A DNA stretch of 64,000 nucleotides, taken from NCBI GenBank assembly GCA_945906305.1, contig CAMDQT010000016.1:1-64000 (forward strand). Reading direction: 5' to 3'. How positions within the stretch are numbered: position 1 is the stretch's first letter; each line of letters starts with the position of its first letter. Source of the DNA: Ferrithrix thermotolerans DSM 19514. Its GTDB lineage: Bacteria > Actinomycetota > Acidimicrobiia > Acidimicrobiales > CAIXPF01. Below are positions 7,754 through 16,102 of the stretch, piece by piece. The notes below the pieces were generated by a model, which searched no databases, was not told the origin of the DNA, and saw nothing but the letters and a program-made list of their open reading frames with translations. Position numbers and translations under genes: made by a program.

Positions 7754-9663
7754 TGAGCGGCGAGACCTACTACGGCCTACGGGAGATGGTCCTGCCAGGA
7801 CCGTCCCAAAGCACGGGTTACCGGACCATTCTGGTGATTGGCACCACCGGCGCGGGCAAGTCCACGCTCATACGCCAGTTGATGGGCACGTCGGCCCACG
7901 AAGCGTTCCCGGCCACTTCGGCGTCCAAGACCACGGTGGCCGAGACGGAGTTGTTGCTCGCCCCGGGCGACTTTTACGCCGTCGCCACCTTCATGCCGCT
8001 GACCGAGATCCAGGCCTACCTCGAAGAGAACGTGGTCGCCGCGGGGCTCGCCTTCTTCGATGACCGTCCGGGCGCGGAGATACACGCCCGGCTTCTCGAC
8101 CACGTCGACCAGCGCTTCCGCCTCCGCTACCTGCTCGGCGAGCCGCTCACCGGCGATCACCCCGTGGCCGTGGCACCCGACGAGGCGTTGTCGGGCAACA
8201 TCACCGCCATCGTCAACGAGATTCACCGCCTGCTCGAGGAAGCCGTCACCGAAGAGGTCGACGTGATGGTGACCACCGGTGCCGCCACTGCGCAGACCCC
8301 CGAGGAGGAGTTACACATCCTGCTCAAGGACCGCCTCGCCGCCAACCCAATCGTGATCGAAATCGTCGAGTTCCTCATCGCCGAGGTGCGGGCCCGAGTG
8401 GCGATCCTCGCCCCCACCGACGTCGTGACCTCACGTGACGGCTGGCCGCTGTACTGGCGTTGCCATGAGAGTGACCGAGACGTGTTCCTCAAGCGGCTAC
8501 GCACCTTCGCCGGAAACGACCACGCCGATTTCGGCCACCTGCTCACCCCTATCATCAACGGCCTGCGGGTCCGTGGACCGTTCCACCCGTCCTGGGCCCG
8601 CGAGATCCCCTACGTGATGCTGATCGACCGGGAAGGCCTCGGCCACACCCCCGATTCGGTGTCGAGCCTGCCCAGTTCGACCACCAGAGCCTTCGACGAG
8701 GTCGACACCATCATCATCGTTGACAACGCCTGCCAGCCGATGCAGGCGGCACCCGTGGCGGCCATGCGACAGATCGCCGCCGCCGGACACGGCAACAAGC
8801 TCATCGTCTGCTTCACCCACTTCGAACAGGTGCACGGTCCCAACCTGCCCACCCACGATGCCCGCCGACACCACGTGATCGCCTCGGTAGATCAAGTCCT
8901 GTCCGCCATCGGCAACGAGTTGGGTTACCCAACCGAACGGCTGCTGCGGCAGCGGCTCGATTGCAACCTCTACCTCATGGCCCGCCTCAACGAGGTGGTG
9001 ACCGAAACGTCCGATCCGCCTACCCACGCCGAACTGCGCTGGCTCCTCGGACAGCTGCGGGTCGAGGCCCACCCGCTCGATATCGGCGAGTCGCTGCCGC
9101 ACTACGGTCACGACCAGCTGCATCGCGCCGTTCAGGAAGCCGTCGCGGCTTACTTGCGCTACTGGGAACTCCGGCTGGGGGTCGATACCGACCCGGCCAT
9201 CCGGCCCGCCCATTGGTCCAAGGTACGGGCGTTGTGTGTCCGCTACGCCCGTACGGCTAGCGACGAATACGAGTCGATGCGTCCCGCCGGTGACCTCATC
9301 GCCGCTCTGACCGACTCGTTCCGGCGCGTCGTCGCCACGCCCGAGGGCTGGACCGGCACCATTCCCGATGAGGACCACGAGCAACACATCTGCGACAGCC
9401 TTACCCGCCTGGTGAACGCGCGGCTGCGGCCCCTGGTCACCGATCGCCTGTTCCTCGACGCCACAGAATTGTGGGCCGAAGCCCGCGATGTCACCGGTGC
9501 CGGTGCCGCCCAACAGCGAGCGGAATTGGTGTATCGCAAGATTCTCCGCCGTCAGATCGGCGCTGAGGGCGGCGTGCCCATGGGCGATTACCCTGACTTC
9601 GTGTCCGCCGTAGTACACGCCACGGCCGTCGAAGCGGCCAAGTTCGGCATCCGCTTCGACTGA
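7753..9663 (+). CDS. Uncharacterised P-loop NTPase (GTPase-like)
   Basis: 636 residues, not assignable to a named family. A hydrophobic strand leads into a clear Walker A motif, GTTGAGKST (residues 30-38). SKTT near residue 60 could be a switch-I threonine. A long mostly helical stretch follows, and only at about residue 290 does a hydrophobic strand end in DREGLGH, resembling a G3/Walker B site. The strand near residue 355 ends in CFTHFEQV where GTPases normally have N/TKxD. The C-terminal 270 residues look helical. No transmembrane segment or signal peptide is evident. The ATG at 7753 overlaps the stop of a small upstream ORF. A dynamin/septin-like mechanochemical GTPase or a defence-related NTPase are possibilities; neither is shown. 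Confidence 0.75.
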   Translation: MSGETYYGLREMVLPGPSQSTGYRTILVIGTTGAGKSTLIRQLMGTSAHEAFPATSASKTTVAETELLLAPGDFYAVATFMPLTEIQAYLEENVVAAGLAFFDDRPGAEIHARLLDHVDQRFRLRYLLGEPLTGDHPVAVAPDEALSGNITAIVNEIHRLLEEAVTEEVDVMVTTGAATAQTPEEELHILLKDRLAANPIVIEIVEFLIAEVRARVAILAPTDVVTSRDGWPLYWRCHESDRDVFLKRLRTFAGNDHADFGHLLTPIINGLRVRGPFHPSWAREIPYVMLIDREGLGHTPDSVSSLPSSTTRAFDEVDTIIIVDNACQPMQAAPVAAMRQIAAAGHGNKLIVCFTHFEQVHGPNLPTHDARRHHVIASVDQVLSAIGNELGYPTERLLRQRLDCNLYLMARLNEVVTETSDPPTHAELRWLLGQLRVEAHPLDIGESLPHYGHDQLHRAVQEAVAAYLRYWELRLGVDTDPAIRPAHWSKVRALCVRYARTASDEYESMRPAGDLIAALTDSFRRVVATPEGWTGTIPDEDHEQHICDSLTRLVNARLRPLVTDRLFLDATELWAEARDVTGAGAAQQRAELVYRKILRRQIGAEGGVPMGDYPDFVSAVVHATAVEAAKFGIRFD

Positions 9664-9724
9664 ACGGCGAGCCAGAGCGAGCTGGCCCGATCCCCTCGGC
9701 GGGTAGCTCGAACCGGGCACTGGC

Positions 9725-10570
9725 TCAATCTGGCGCTGAAGGCGGCGGCGGGGTGCCTGCCGCCCGACGGGCGCGTAGCAACGCCTCCTGCACAATGGTC
9801 GCCACATGCTGACCGTCGCGGTCGAACACCTGGCCGATCGACAAACCCCGCGCCCCACCCACGAAATGGCAGGAGAAGTCCAAAAGCAGCCAGTCATCGG
9901 CCCGGGTGTGCTGGTGAAACCACACGGCATGATCGAGGCTGGCCCCCATGAACACGTCGTTGTGCTGCTCGCGGGGAATGTCGCCTTGGGGGTGGGTAGC
10001 CCGCACCGCCGCCACCGCCGACGTGTCCGATGCCAGCGCCAGCGCGCAGGTCTGCGCGACCGGATTGTCGCCCACCGACTCGTCCACGCGCACCCAGGTC
10101 AGAACCCGACCGCTGCCATGCACGTAGGGGACCGTGCGCCGCTCCAACATGAAACCCCAGCCCTCCTCGGGCAAGGTCTCGGGGTCGGGCACGTTGAGCG
10201 GAGCCATCATCGTCTGCACCCTCGGGGCTTCCTCCGGGCTGTGGAATGACGCCTCCAGGGTGAGGATGGCGCCGTAGGACTGTCGGGCCACCACCCGGCG
10301 GGTCAAGAACGACAACCCGTTTCGCACCCGGTCGACCTCGTAACGCACCGGCTCGTCGAGTCGGCCGCCAAGAATGAAATAGGCGTGCAAGGAGTGCACA
10401 CCATGGGCATCGTCCACCGTCGAACACGCCGCGCTGAGGGCTTGGGCGATGACCTGACCGCCATAGATGCGACCCCATCGATAGGGCGGACTGACCCCCA
10501 CAAACGTGTCCGGGCCGTAGGGTTTCAGCGCCAGCATCTCGGCGTAGTTTCTTGGCTCGGGCAACATCAT
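9725..10570 (-). CDS. tesB: Acyl-CoA thioesterase II (TesB-like)
   Basis: 281 residues, the length of the double-hotdog TesB family, which hydrolyses acyl-CoA to free acid and CoA in the cytoplasm. The N-terminal hotdog carries RWGRIYGGQVIAQAL and SLHAYFILGG. The C-terminal hotdog carries ASLDHAVWFHQ and DDWLLLDFSCHFVGGARGLSIGQVFDRDG. These are characteristic TesB stretches, including the D/T/Q-type active-site region. Two ATG codons stand in tandem at 10570 and 10567 and the first was taken. It is convergent with the P-loop gene and divergent from the LLM oxidoreductase. Substrate range is unknown. Confidence 0.93.
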   Translation of the reverse strand: MMLPEPRNYAEMLALKPYGPDTFVGVSPPYRWGRIYGGQVIAQALSAACSTVDDAHGVHSLHAYFILGGRLDEPVRYEVDRVRNGLSFLTRRVVARQSYGAILTLEASFHSPEEAPRVQTMMAPLNVPDPETLPEEGWGFMLERRTVPYVHGSGRVLTWVRVDESVGDNPVAQTCALALASDTSAVAAVRATHPQGDIPREQHNDVFMGASLDHAVWFHQHTRADDWLLLDFSCHFVGGARGLSIGQVFDRDGQHVATIVQEALLRARRAAGTPPPPSAPD

Positions 10571-10763
10571 GGCCCACCATTGTCACCACTGGGCGCCTTC
10601 AAGGAGCCAATCGAGACGGTCGCGCCGGCTACTGGGCGAGGGTCAGCCGGCACGGTCGGCCAATGGTCAGGCGGCGCGGCTCGTGGTCTGGAACAATCGC
10701 TTTGGACAATCTCCGACCGGCGCCGCTTGGTGTGCCGGTCCGCTGGCCAACAAAGGGGTAACC

Positions 10764-11849
10764 ATGAAGCTCGGCATGTTCACAATGCCTAGTCACCCAC
10801 CGGAGCGGGGACTCAAGGAAGGCCACGACTGGGACCTGCAGAACATCATCTGGGCCGATCAACTCGGGTTCGAGGAGGTGTGGATCGGCGAGCACCATGC
10901 CATGGTGTGGGAACCGCACCCCGCTCCCGACCTGCTCGTGGTGGAAGGGTTCCGCCAAACCAAGAACATCCGCATCGGGCCCGGCGGGTTCTGCCTTCCG
11001 TACCACCACCCGGCGGAATTGGCCAACCGCGTGGCCATGCTCGACCACATCTCGGGCGGGCGGCTCAACTTCGGCTTCGCCGCCTCCGGCTCACCCACCG
11101 ACTGGGAGATGTTCGGCGTGGACGGGGCCAACGGTGAGAACCGCGACATGACCCGCGAGTCCATCGAGATCATCATGAACCTGTGGACACAGGAGCCGGG
11201 CTGGAAGTACGAGGGCAAGTACTGGAACGCCGCCGTTCCCAACGAGATCCCACCGCTACTCAAGCGTCACATCCTGCCGCTGCAACAGCCGCACCCACCC
11301 ATTGGAGTGGCCGGGTTGTCCTCCCCCTCACCGACCCTGGAGTTGGCGGGCGAGAAGGGCTGGATCCCCATGAGCCTCAACCTCAACCCCGGCTACGTGC
11401 GCAGTCATTGGGATTCCTACGAGCGAGGCGCCCGCCGCGCGGGGCACACCGTCAGCCGCAGCAGCTGGCGCATGGTGCGAGAGATCTTCGTGGCGGACAC
11501 CGACGAGGAAGCCTGGGAGCACTCCGTCAACGGCAACATGGGCCGGATGATGAACGAGTACTTCCTGCCACTACTGGGCAGCTTCGGATTCCTCGACTTC
11601 TACAAAGAGGACCCATCCACCCCCGACAACGAGGTGACCGTCGAGTACTGCGCCCGTCACAACTGGTTCGTCGGCTCGCCGCAAACCGTGGCGGACAAGA
11701 TCGAGAAGGTCTACGCCGATGTCGGCGGGTTCGGTCACCTGCTGCTGTTCGGGTTCGACTACATGGATGACGAACCGGCCTGGAAGCGCTCCATGGAGCT
11801 TCTCGCCCATGAAGTGATGCCCCGCATCGCCCATCTGACCGGCGACTGA
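10764..11849 (+). CDS. LLM-class flavin-dependent monooxygenase (luciferase-like)
   Basis: 361 residues forming a single luciferase-like TIM barrel. The opening MKLGMFTMPSHPP, the GFEEVWIGEHH strand, the NRVAMLDHISGGRLNFG segment and the late FVGSPQTVADKIE helix are typical of bacterial-luciferase-type FMN or F420 enzymes. Closest in appearance are limonene/alkanal monooxygenase-type proteins that need a separate flavin reductase. The ATG at 10764 has AAAGGGG 6-12 nt upstream. The substrate is unknown. The gene faces the acyl-CoA carboxylase pair and is separated from it by a GACGC repeat and a strong hairpin. Confidence 0.9.
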   Translation: MKLGMFTMPSHPPERGLKEGHDWDLQNIIWADQLGFEEVWIGEHHAMVWEPHPAPDLLVVEGFRQTKNIRIGPGGFCLPYHHPAELANRVAMLDHISGGRLNFGFAASGSPTDWEMFGVDGANGENRDMTRESIEIIMNLWTQEPGWKYEGKYWNAAVPNEIPPLLKRHILPLQQPHPPIGVAGLSSPSPTLELAGEKGWIPMSLNLNPGYVRSHWDSYERGARRAGHTVSRSSWRMVREIFVADTDEEAWEHSVNGNMGRMMNEYFLPLLGSFGFLDFYKEDPSTPDNEVTVEYCARHNWFVGSPQTVADKIEKVYADVGGFGHLLLFGFDYMDDEPAWKRSMELLAHEVMPRIAHLTGD

Positions 11850-11855
11850 ACCATC

Positions 11856-11880
11856 GACGCGACGCGACGCGACGCGACGC
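11856..11880. repeat. Five tandem copies of GACGC
   Basis: Immediately after the stop of the LLM gene the pentamer GACGC occurs five times without interruption. It is followed at once by a hairpin terminator. It is non-coding and probably a slippage-prone microsatellite. Confidence 0.9.
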
Positions 11881-11886
11881 GCCAGG

Positions 11887-11918
11887 CCGGCCGGAGTCAC
11901 CTCGGTGATCCCGGCCGG
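11887..11918. terminator. Hairpin terminator between convergent genes
   Basis: CCGGCCGG at both ends pairs with itself (8 bp), with an inner stem GTCACC/GGTGAT above a single mismatch. It lies between the convergent LLM and carboxylase genes, so it can serve both strands. There is no strong T-run, as is common in high-GC actinobacteria. Confidence 0.6.
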
Positions 11919-11930
11919 TTCGCGTCAGGG

Positions 11931-13922
11931 TCAGTCCCCCTCGACCACCAGCAACACCGCACCGTTGTCGACCTGGTCGCCGACCGCGACACGCACCTCG
12001 GCCACCGTGCCATCGGCTGGAGTGGATAGATGGTGTTCCATCTTCATGGCCTCCATGATCACCAGCACCTGCCCGGCGGTGACGGCGTCACCCACTGCGG
12101 CTCGCACCTCGATGATCTTGCCCGGCATGGGAGCCACCAACCCTCCCGCAGGACCTGTTTGGTCCGGCTGGGGGAAGCGCTCGCCCCGCTCCAGAGCCAC
12201 CGATGCACCCGGTAGCTCCACCACGAAGCCGTTGGCCACCGTCGCCACCGCAGCCCGCATGCGATGCCCGTCGAGTTCGAGGTCTACCCACTCGCCCTGT
12301 ACCGCATGCAGGCGGACAATCCCCTGTCGCTCGCCCAACGCCACCGCAAAACGGCCGTCTCGGCGGGCAGAATACTGCAAGGTATGCTCGGCCAGCTCCA
12401 ATCGCTGGGCCGGCATAACGCTATTGCGCCAACCGCTCGGTATGGTACCCAGCTCCAGCGCCGAGGCACGGTTGACCGCCTGCTGGTACATCGCCACAAC
12501 CACCGCGGCGGTGAACCGCTCGTCTTCGTTGTCGGCCCGACGACGCGCCGGGCTATGACGCTCGATGAAATCGGTGGTGGTATCAGCAGCCAGGAACGCC
12601 TCGTGACGCAGAGTTGCCACCAGAAAATCTCGATTGGTGACCAAACCGGCCAAGCGGGTGCGCTCGAGCGCTAAGGCCAGCTTCAGCGCCGCTTCTCGAC
12701 GGGTCGGCGCGTGGGAGATGATTTTGGCCAGCATGGGATCGAACTCCACACCGATCACCGAGCCGGTTTCGATACCGCTGTCATAGCGCACGACCGGGGT
12801 GGCGGCCGGCTCCCACACCACGACCGTGCCCGCGGCGGGCAGAAAATCATGCTCCGGGTCCTCTGCGTACAGCCGGACCTCTATCGCGTGACCCGACAGG
12901 TTCACATCCTGCTGGCTGTAGCCGAGCGCGGCACCCTCGGCGATGCGCAACTGCTCGCGCACCAGATCGATGCCGGTGACCAACTCGGTGACGGGGTGCT
13001 CAACCTGCAGGCGGGTATTCATTTCCAAGAAGGAGAACTCCCGCCGCTGCTCGTCGTAGAGGAACTCCACCGTGCCCGCGCTGCAGTATCCCACCGCCCG
13101 GGCCGCGGCCACCGCCGCGGCGCCGATCTCGGCCCGCTGCGCGGCGTCGATCACCGGGGATGGCGCCTCCTCCACCACCTTTTGGTGGCGGCGCTGGATC
13201 GAACATTCCCGTTCGCCGAGATGCACGATGGTTCCGTGGGTATCGCCGAGCACCTGCACCTCGATATGTCGGGCTTGGCGCACATACCGTTCGAAGAACA
13301 CCGTGTCATCACCGAAAGATGCCCGGGCTTCGCGTTGGGCGGAGGACACCGCCTCGACGAGGTCAGCCGCGGACTCCACGACGCGCATGCCCTTACCGCC
13401 ACCGCCAGCGGAGGCCTTGACGAGAAGAGGGAAGCCCACCGCCGCCGCGGCGTCAGCCAATTCGGTAGCCATCGGCAAGGTGGGCACCCCGGCCGCTATG
13501 GCCAGTCGCTTGGCCTCGAGCTTGTCACCCATGGCGGCGATGGCCTGCGGTGGCGGGCCCACCCAGACCAGGCCGGCGGCGATCACGGCACGGGCGAAGG
13601 CCGCGTTCTCCGACAGGAAGCCGTAGCCGGGATGCACCGCATCGGCCCCGCTGCGAAGAGCGACGTCGAGCACCTTCGCCATGTCGAGGTAGGTCTCCGC
13701 CGATGAACGGCCGTCAAGGGCATAGGCCTGTCCCGCCTCGGCCACGAACGGGGCGCCGCTGTCGCCTTCGGCGTAGACCGCCACGGTGGCGATGCCCATG
13801 TCATGGGCGGTGCGGATGATTCTGCGGGCGATCTCGCCCCGGTTGGCGACGAGCAGCTTGGCCATGGGGCGACCGACCGCGGCGCCGGCGTTGGAGTTCT
13901 TGGTTGACGTGGCGGTGGTCAT
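11931..13922 (-). CDS. Acyl-CoA carboxylase alpha subunit (biotin carboxylase plus biotin carrier)
   Basis: 663 residues. The order is biotin carboxylase (about 1-450), a linker/BT region, and a C-terminal biotin carrier with the biotinylated lysine in VIMEAMKMEHH. The start of the BC domain (KLLVANRGEIARRIIRTA), the ATP-grasp loop KASAGGGGKGMRVV and the catalytic stretch EMNTRLQVEHPVTE are all intact. It carboxylates its own biotin using ATP and bicarbonate. The ATG at 13922 overlaps the stop of the carboxyltransferase gene by 4 bp (ATGA), which fixes the start. The pair could be propionyl-, acetyl-, methylcrotonyl- or geranyl-CoA carboxylase. The mutase genes 9 kb away make propionyl-CoA attractive but do not prove it. 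Confidence 0.93.
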   Translation of the reverse strand: MTTATSTKNSNAGAAVGRPMAKLLVANRGEIARRIIRTAHDMGIATVAVYAEGDSGAPFVAEAGQAYALDGRSSAETYLDMAKVLDVALRSGADAVHPGYGFLSENAAFARAVIAAGLVWVGPPPQAIAAMGDKLEAKRLAIAAGVPTLPMATELADAAAAVGFPLLVKASAGGGGKGMRVVESAADLVEAVSSAQREARASFGDDTVFFERYVRQARHIEVQVLGDTHGTIVHLGERECSIQRRHQKVVEEAPSPVIDAAQRAEIGAAAVAAARAVGYCSAGTVEFLYDEQRREFSFLEMNTRLQVEHPVTELVTGIDLVREQLRIAEGAALGYSQQDVNLSGHAIEVRLYAEDPEHDFLPAAGTVVVWEPAATPVVRYDSGIETGSVIGVEFDPMLAKIISHAPTRREAALKLALALERTRLAGLVTNRDFLVATLRHEAFLAADTTTDFIERHSPARRRADNEDERFTAAVVVAMYQQAVNRASALELGTIPSGWRNSVMPAQRLELAEHTLQYSARRDGRFAVALGERQGIVRLHAVQGEWVDLELDGHRMRAAVATVANGFVVELPGASVALERGERFPQPDQTGPAGGLVAPMPGKIIEVRAAVGDAVTAGQVLVIMEAMKMEHHLSTPADGTVAEVRVAVGDQVDNGAVLLVVEGD

Positions 13923-15523
13923 GGCCGGAACACCCCGTAATTCGGTGCGCCTTGCACCGTGTTGTTGTGACAGTAGGACAGGCTCATGCCAATCACCGTG
14001 CGGGTATCTCGCGGGTCGATGATGCCGTCGTCGCTGACCCGGGAGGTGGCGTACAGGGCGAGGGACTGTTTCTCCGCCCATTCCTCGACGAATGCTGCCC
14101 GCTGGGCGTCCGCCGCCTCGTCGAAGATCGTGCCTTGCCGCTGGGCCTTGTTGCGCTCCACGATGCTCATCACCCCCGCCATTTGCTTGGGGCCCATCAC
14201 CGCGATCTTGGCGGTGGGCCACAGGTAGGTGAAACGGGTGTTGAAACCGCGGCCTGACATCCCGTAGTTCCCTGCACCATAGGAGGACCCGACGATCACC
14301 GTGATGTGAGGCACGGTCGAGTTCGACATGGCATTGATCATGAGCGAACCGTTCTTGACGATGCCGGAATGCTCGAAGTCGCGGCCGACCATGTAGCCGG
14401 TGATGTTCTGTAGGAACACCAGTGGCACATCTATCTGGTTACACAACTGGATGAACTGGGTGGCCTTCTCCGCAGACTGGGAGAAGATGGCGCCATTGTT
14501 GCCCAAGATGCCCACCGGGTAGCCGTGGATCGACCCCCAACCGCACACCATGGTGGTGCCGTACCGGGCCTTGAACTCCTCGAACCGGCTGCCATCAGTG
14601 ACTCGGGCGATGACCTCGCGGATGTCGAGTGGCTGGCGCAGGTCACGCGACACCATGCCCAGCAGGTCCTCCGCGTCATGGACTGGCTCGTCGGACGGCA
14701 TCGTCGGCCCCGGTCCCAACTTGCGCCAGTTCAGGTGAGCGACCACCTCGCGGCACAGACGTATCGCGTCGAGTTCATCGTTGGCCAGGTAATCGCCCAG
14801 ACCAGAAATCTCAGTGTGCATCGCTGCTCCACCCAGCGTTTCGTCGTCGGAGTCCTCCCCCGTGGCCATCTTCACCAGCGGTGGTCCCCCCAGGAACACC
14901 TTGGACTGCTCGCGGATCATGATGTTGTAGTCGCTCGTACCGGGCTGATACGCACCGCCGGCGGTGGAACTGCCGAACACCACCGACATGGTTGGGATGC
15001 GCATCTTGGACAGTTCGGTGATCTCGTAGAACATTCGGCCCGACTCGCCGAAATGGGTGGTGTTCGTCCGCATCGAACGCTCGGGGTCTGGATCACCGCG
15101 CAGGTCCGCTCCAGCAGACTCCACAAACTGGATGTAAGGCATCCGGTTGTGCCGGGCGATCTCGAGCGCCCGCATCAGCTTCTTGACCGCGAAGCTGGTG
15201 ATGGCCCCGCCGAGCACCGAAGGGTCGTTGGCCAGCATCACGCATTCGGTGCCGGAGATCACCCCGATACCGAGCACCATGCCACTGCCCACGGTGTAGT
15301 CCGTGCCCCACGCCGCGAGCGGGCTGAGTTCCATGAACGGCGAATCCCGATCCAACGCCAAGGAGATACGGTCCCGTACGGGCATCTTGCCCCGAGCGGC
15401 GAGTCGTTCGTGGGACTTGACCCCACCGCCCGCCGCGGCCTCGTGGTAGAGCCCATCGAGAACGGCGAGCATCTCTTCCATGTCGGCCCGGTTGCGGCGG
15501 AACTGGTCAGAGCGGGTATCCAT
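13919..15523 (-). CDS. Acyl-CoA carboxylase beta subunit (carboxyltransferase)
   Basis: 534 residues with two crotonase-fold carboxyltransferase halves. Visible signatures are KSHERLAARGKMPVRDRI, GSSTAGGAYQPGTSDYNIM and, in the second half, FLQNITGYMVGRDFEHSGI and VGSSYGAGNYGMSGRGF with its oxyanion glycines. It moves the carboxyl group from biotin to acyl-CoA. The NITGYMVG wording and the length resemble methylcrotonyl/geranyl-CoA carboxylase beta subunits as much as propionyl-CoA carboxylase, so the substrate is open. The ATG at 15523 was chosen on family alignment. An ATG at 15559, with GGGGAG upstream, would add 12 residues and is a real alternative. It is translationally coupled to the alpha subunit gene. 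Confidence 0.92.
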   Translation of the reverse strand: MDTRSDQFRRNRADMEEMLAVLDGLYHEAAAGGGVKSHERLAARGKMPVRDRISLALDRDSPFMELSPLAAWGTDYTVGSGMVLGIGVISGTECVMLANDPSVLGGAITSFAVKKLMRALEIARHNRMPYIQFVESAGADLRGDPDPERSMRTNTTHFGESGRMFYEITELSKMRIPTMSVVFGSSTAGGAYQPGTSDYNIMIREQSKVFLGGPPLVKMATGEDSDDETLGGAAMHTEISGLGDYLANDELDAIRLCREVVAHLNWRKLGPGPTMPSDEPVHDAEDLLGMVSRDLRQPLDIREVIARVTDGSRFEEFKARYGTTMVCGWGSIHGYPVGILGNNGAIFSQSAEKATQFIQLCNQIDVPLVFLQNITGYMVGRDFEHSGIVKNGSLMINAMSNSTVPHITVIVGSSYGAGNYGMSGRGFNTRFTYLWPTAKIAVMGPKQMAGVMSIVERNKAQRQGTIFDEAADAQRAAFVEEWAEKQSLALYATSRVSDDGIIDPRDTRTVIGMSLSYCHNNTVQGAPNYGVFRP

Positions 15524-15712
15524 CGTGCTCGGCAAGGGACGGGCTTGCGGTCTACGCATGACCCATGCTCCCCCACCCGTGCCACACCGTCCAAGTCCGC
15601 CGCCCGATCCCACCACGCGTGTAGGGCACGCCGAGACGGCGTGAAATCCGAACGACAAACCCGACCCCACAATGGGCCATGAAGGGTCCGAACCGGCCGA
15701 AGAAGGATTGCC

Positions 15713-16050
15713 GTGGCGCACCAAACCCAACCCCTCCTCGAACAGGTACCCGCCCTAGCTCCGCGCTGGACCGCGATCGACACAGCCCGAGCGGCCTGGA
15801 AAGCGCCACCCTGCGGCGTGACACCGCGTACTCGGTCCGGCTGGGCGCCCGAGCCGTCGACCGGCCCTAGGAAGCATCGGGGGGCTCCGTTCTGGCCCCA
15901 CGCGAACCGCTGCAACGCTACTGGCGCGACCTCCAAGCGGCCCGAACCCACACCGCGCTTACTTGGGATGACGCCGCCTCCGAATACGCCGCCGCCTGGT
16001 CCGCGGTTGCTACACGCCCACTGTGCTGGCCGACCCGCCGCCAGAGATGA
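15713..16050 (+). pseudogene. Decayed DszC/HsaA-type flavin monooxygenase (acyl-CoA dehydrogenase fold) remnant
   Basis: The 580 bp between the carboxyltransferase and acyl-CoA dehydrogenase genes holds no intact gene but does hold a fossil. In frame 1, residues resembling TLRRDTAYSVRLGARAVDR are followed after an in-frame TAG (15868-15870) by EASGGSV and PLQRYWRDLQAARTH. These are the C-terminal signatures of the DszC/HsaA hydroxylase branch of acyl-CoA dehydrogenases. In another frame, a GTG at 15713 with AAGGA upstream opens LLEQVPALAPRWTAIDTARA, which resembles the N-terminus of the same family. This suggests an internal deletion with a frame change near 15800, plus a nonsense mutation. 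It is read from motifs only. Confidence 0.6.
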
Positions 16051-16102
16051 CAGGCTGCACCGATCGCAATTGCCGCTGAACGGCCAAGCCGAGGGGAACC
16101 AC

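Noticed and set aside
8497-9930. A 477-codon open frame antisense to the P-loop gene
   Set aside because: Composition is that of a shadow frame, it overlaps two supported genes and shows no domain.
11856-11880. GACGC tandem as a CRISPR or origin iteron
   Set aside because: The unit is 5 bp without spacers and there are no cas or replication genes nearby.
12711-13706. Long plus-strand open frame within the carboxylase alpha gene
   Set aside because: Antisense shadow of the biotin carboxylase domain.
14525-15682. 385-codon plus-strand open frame over the carboxyltransferase gene
   Set aside because: Shadow frame of a strongly supported gene; His/Arg/Gly-rich with no family.
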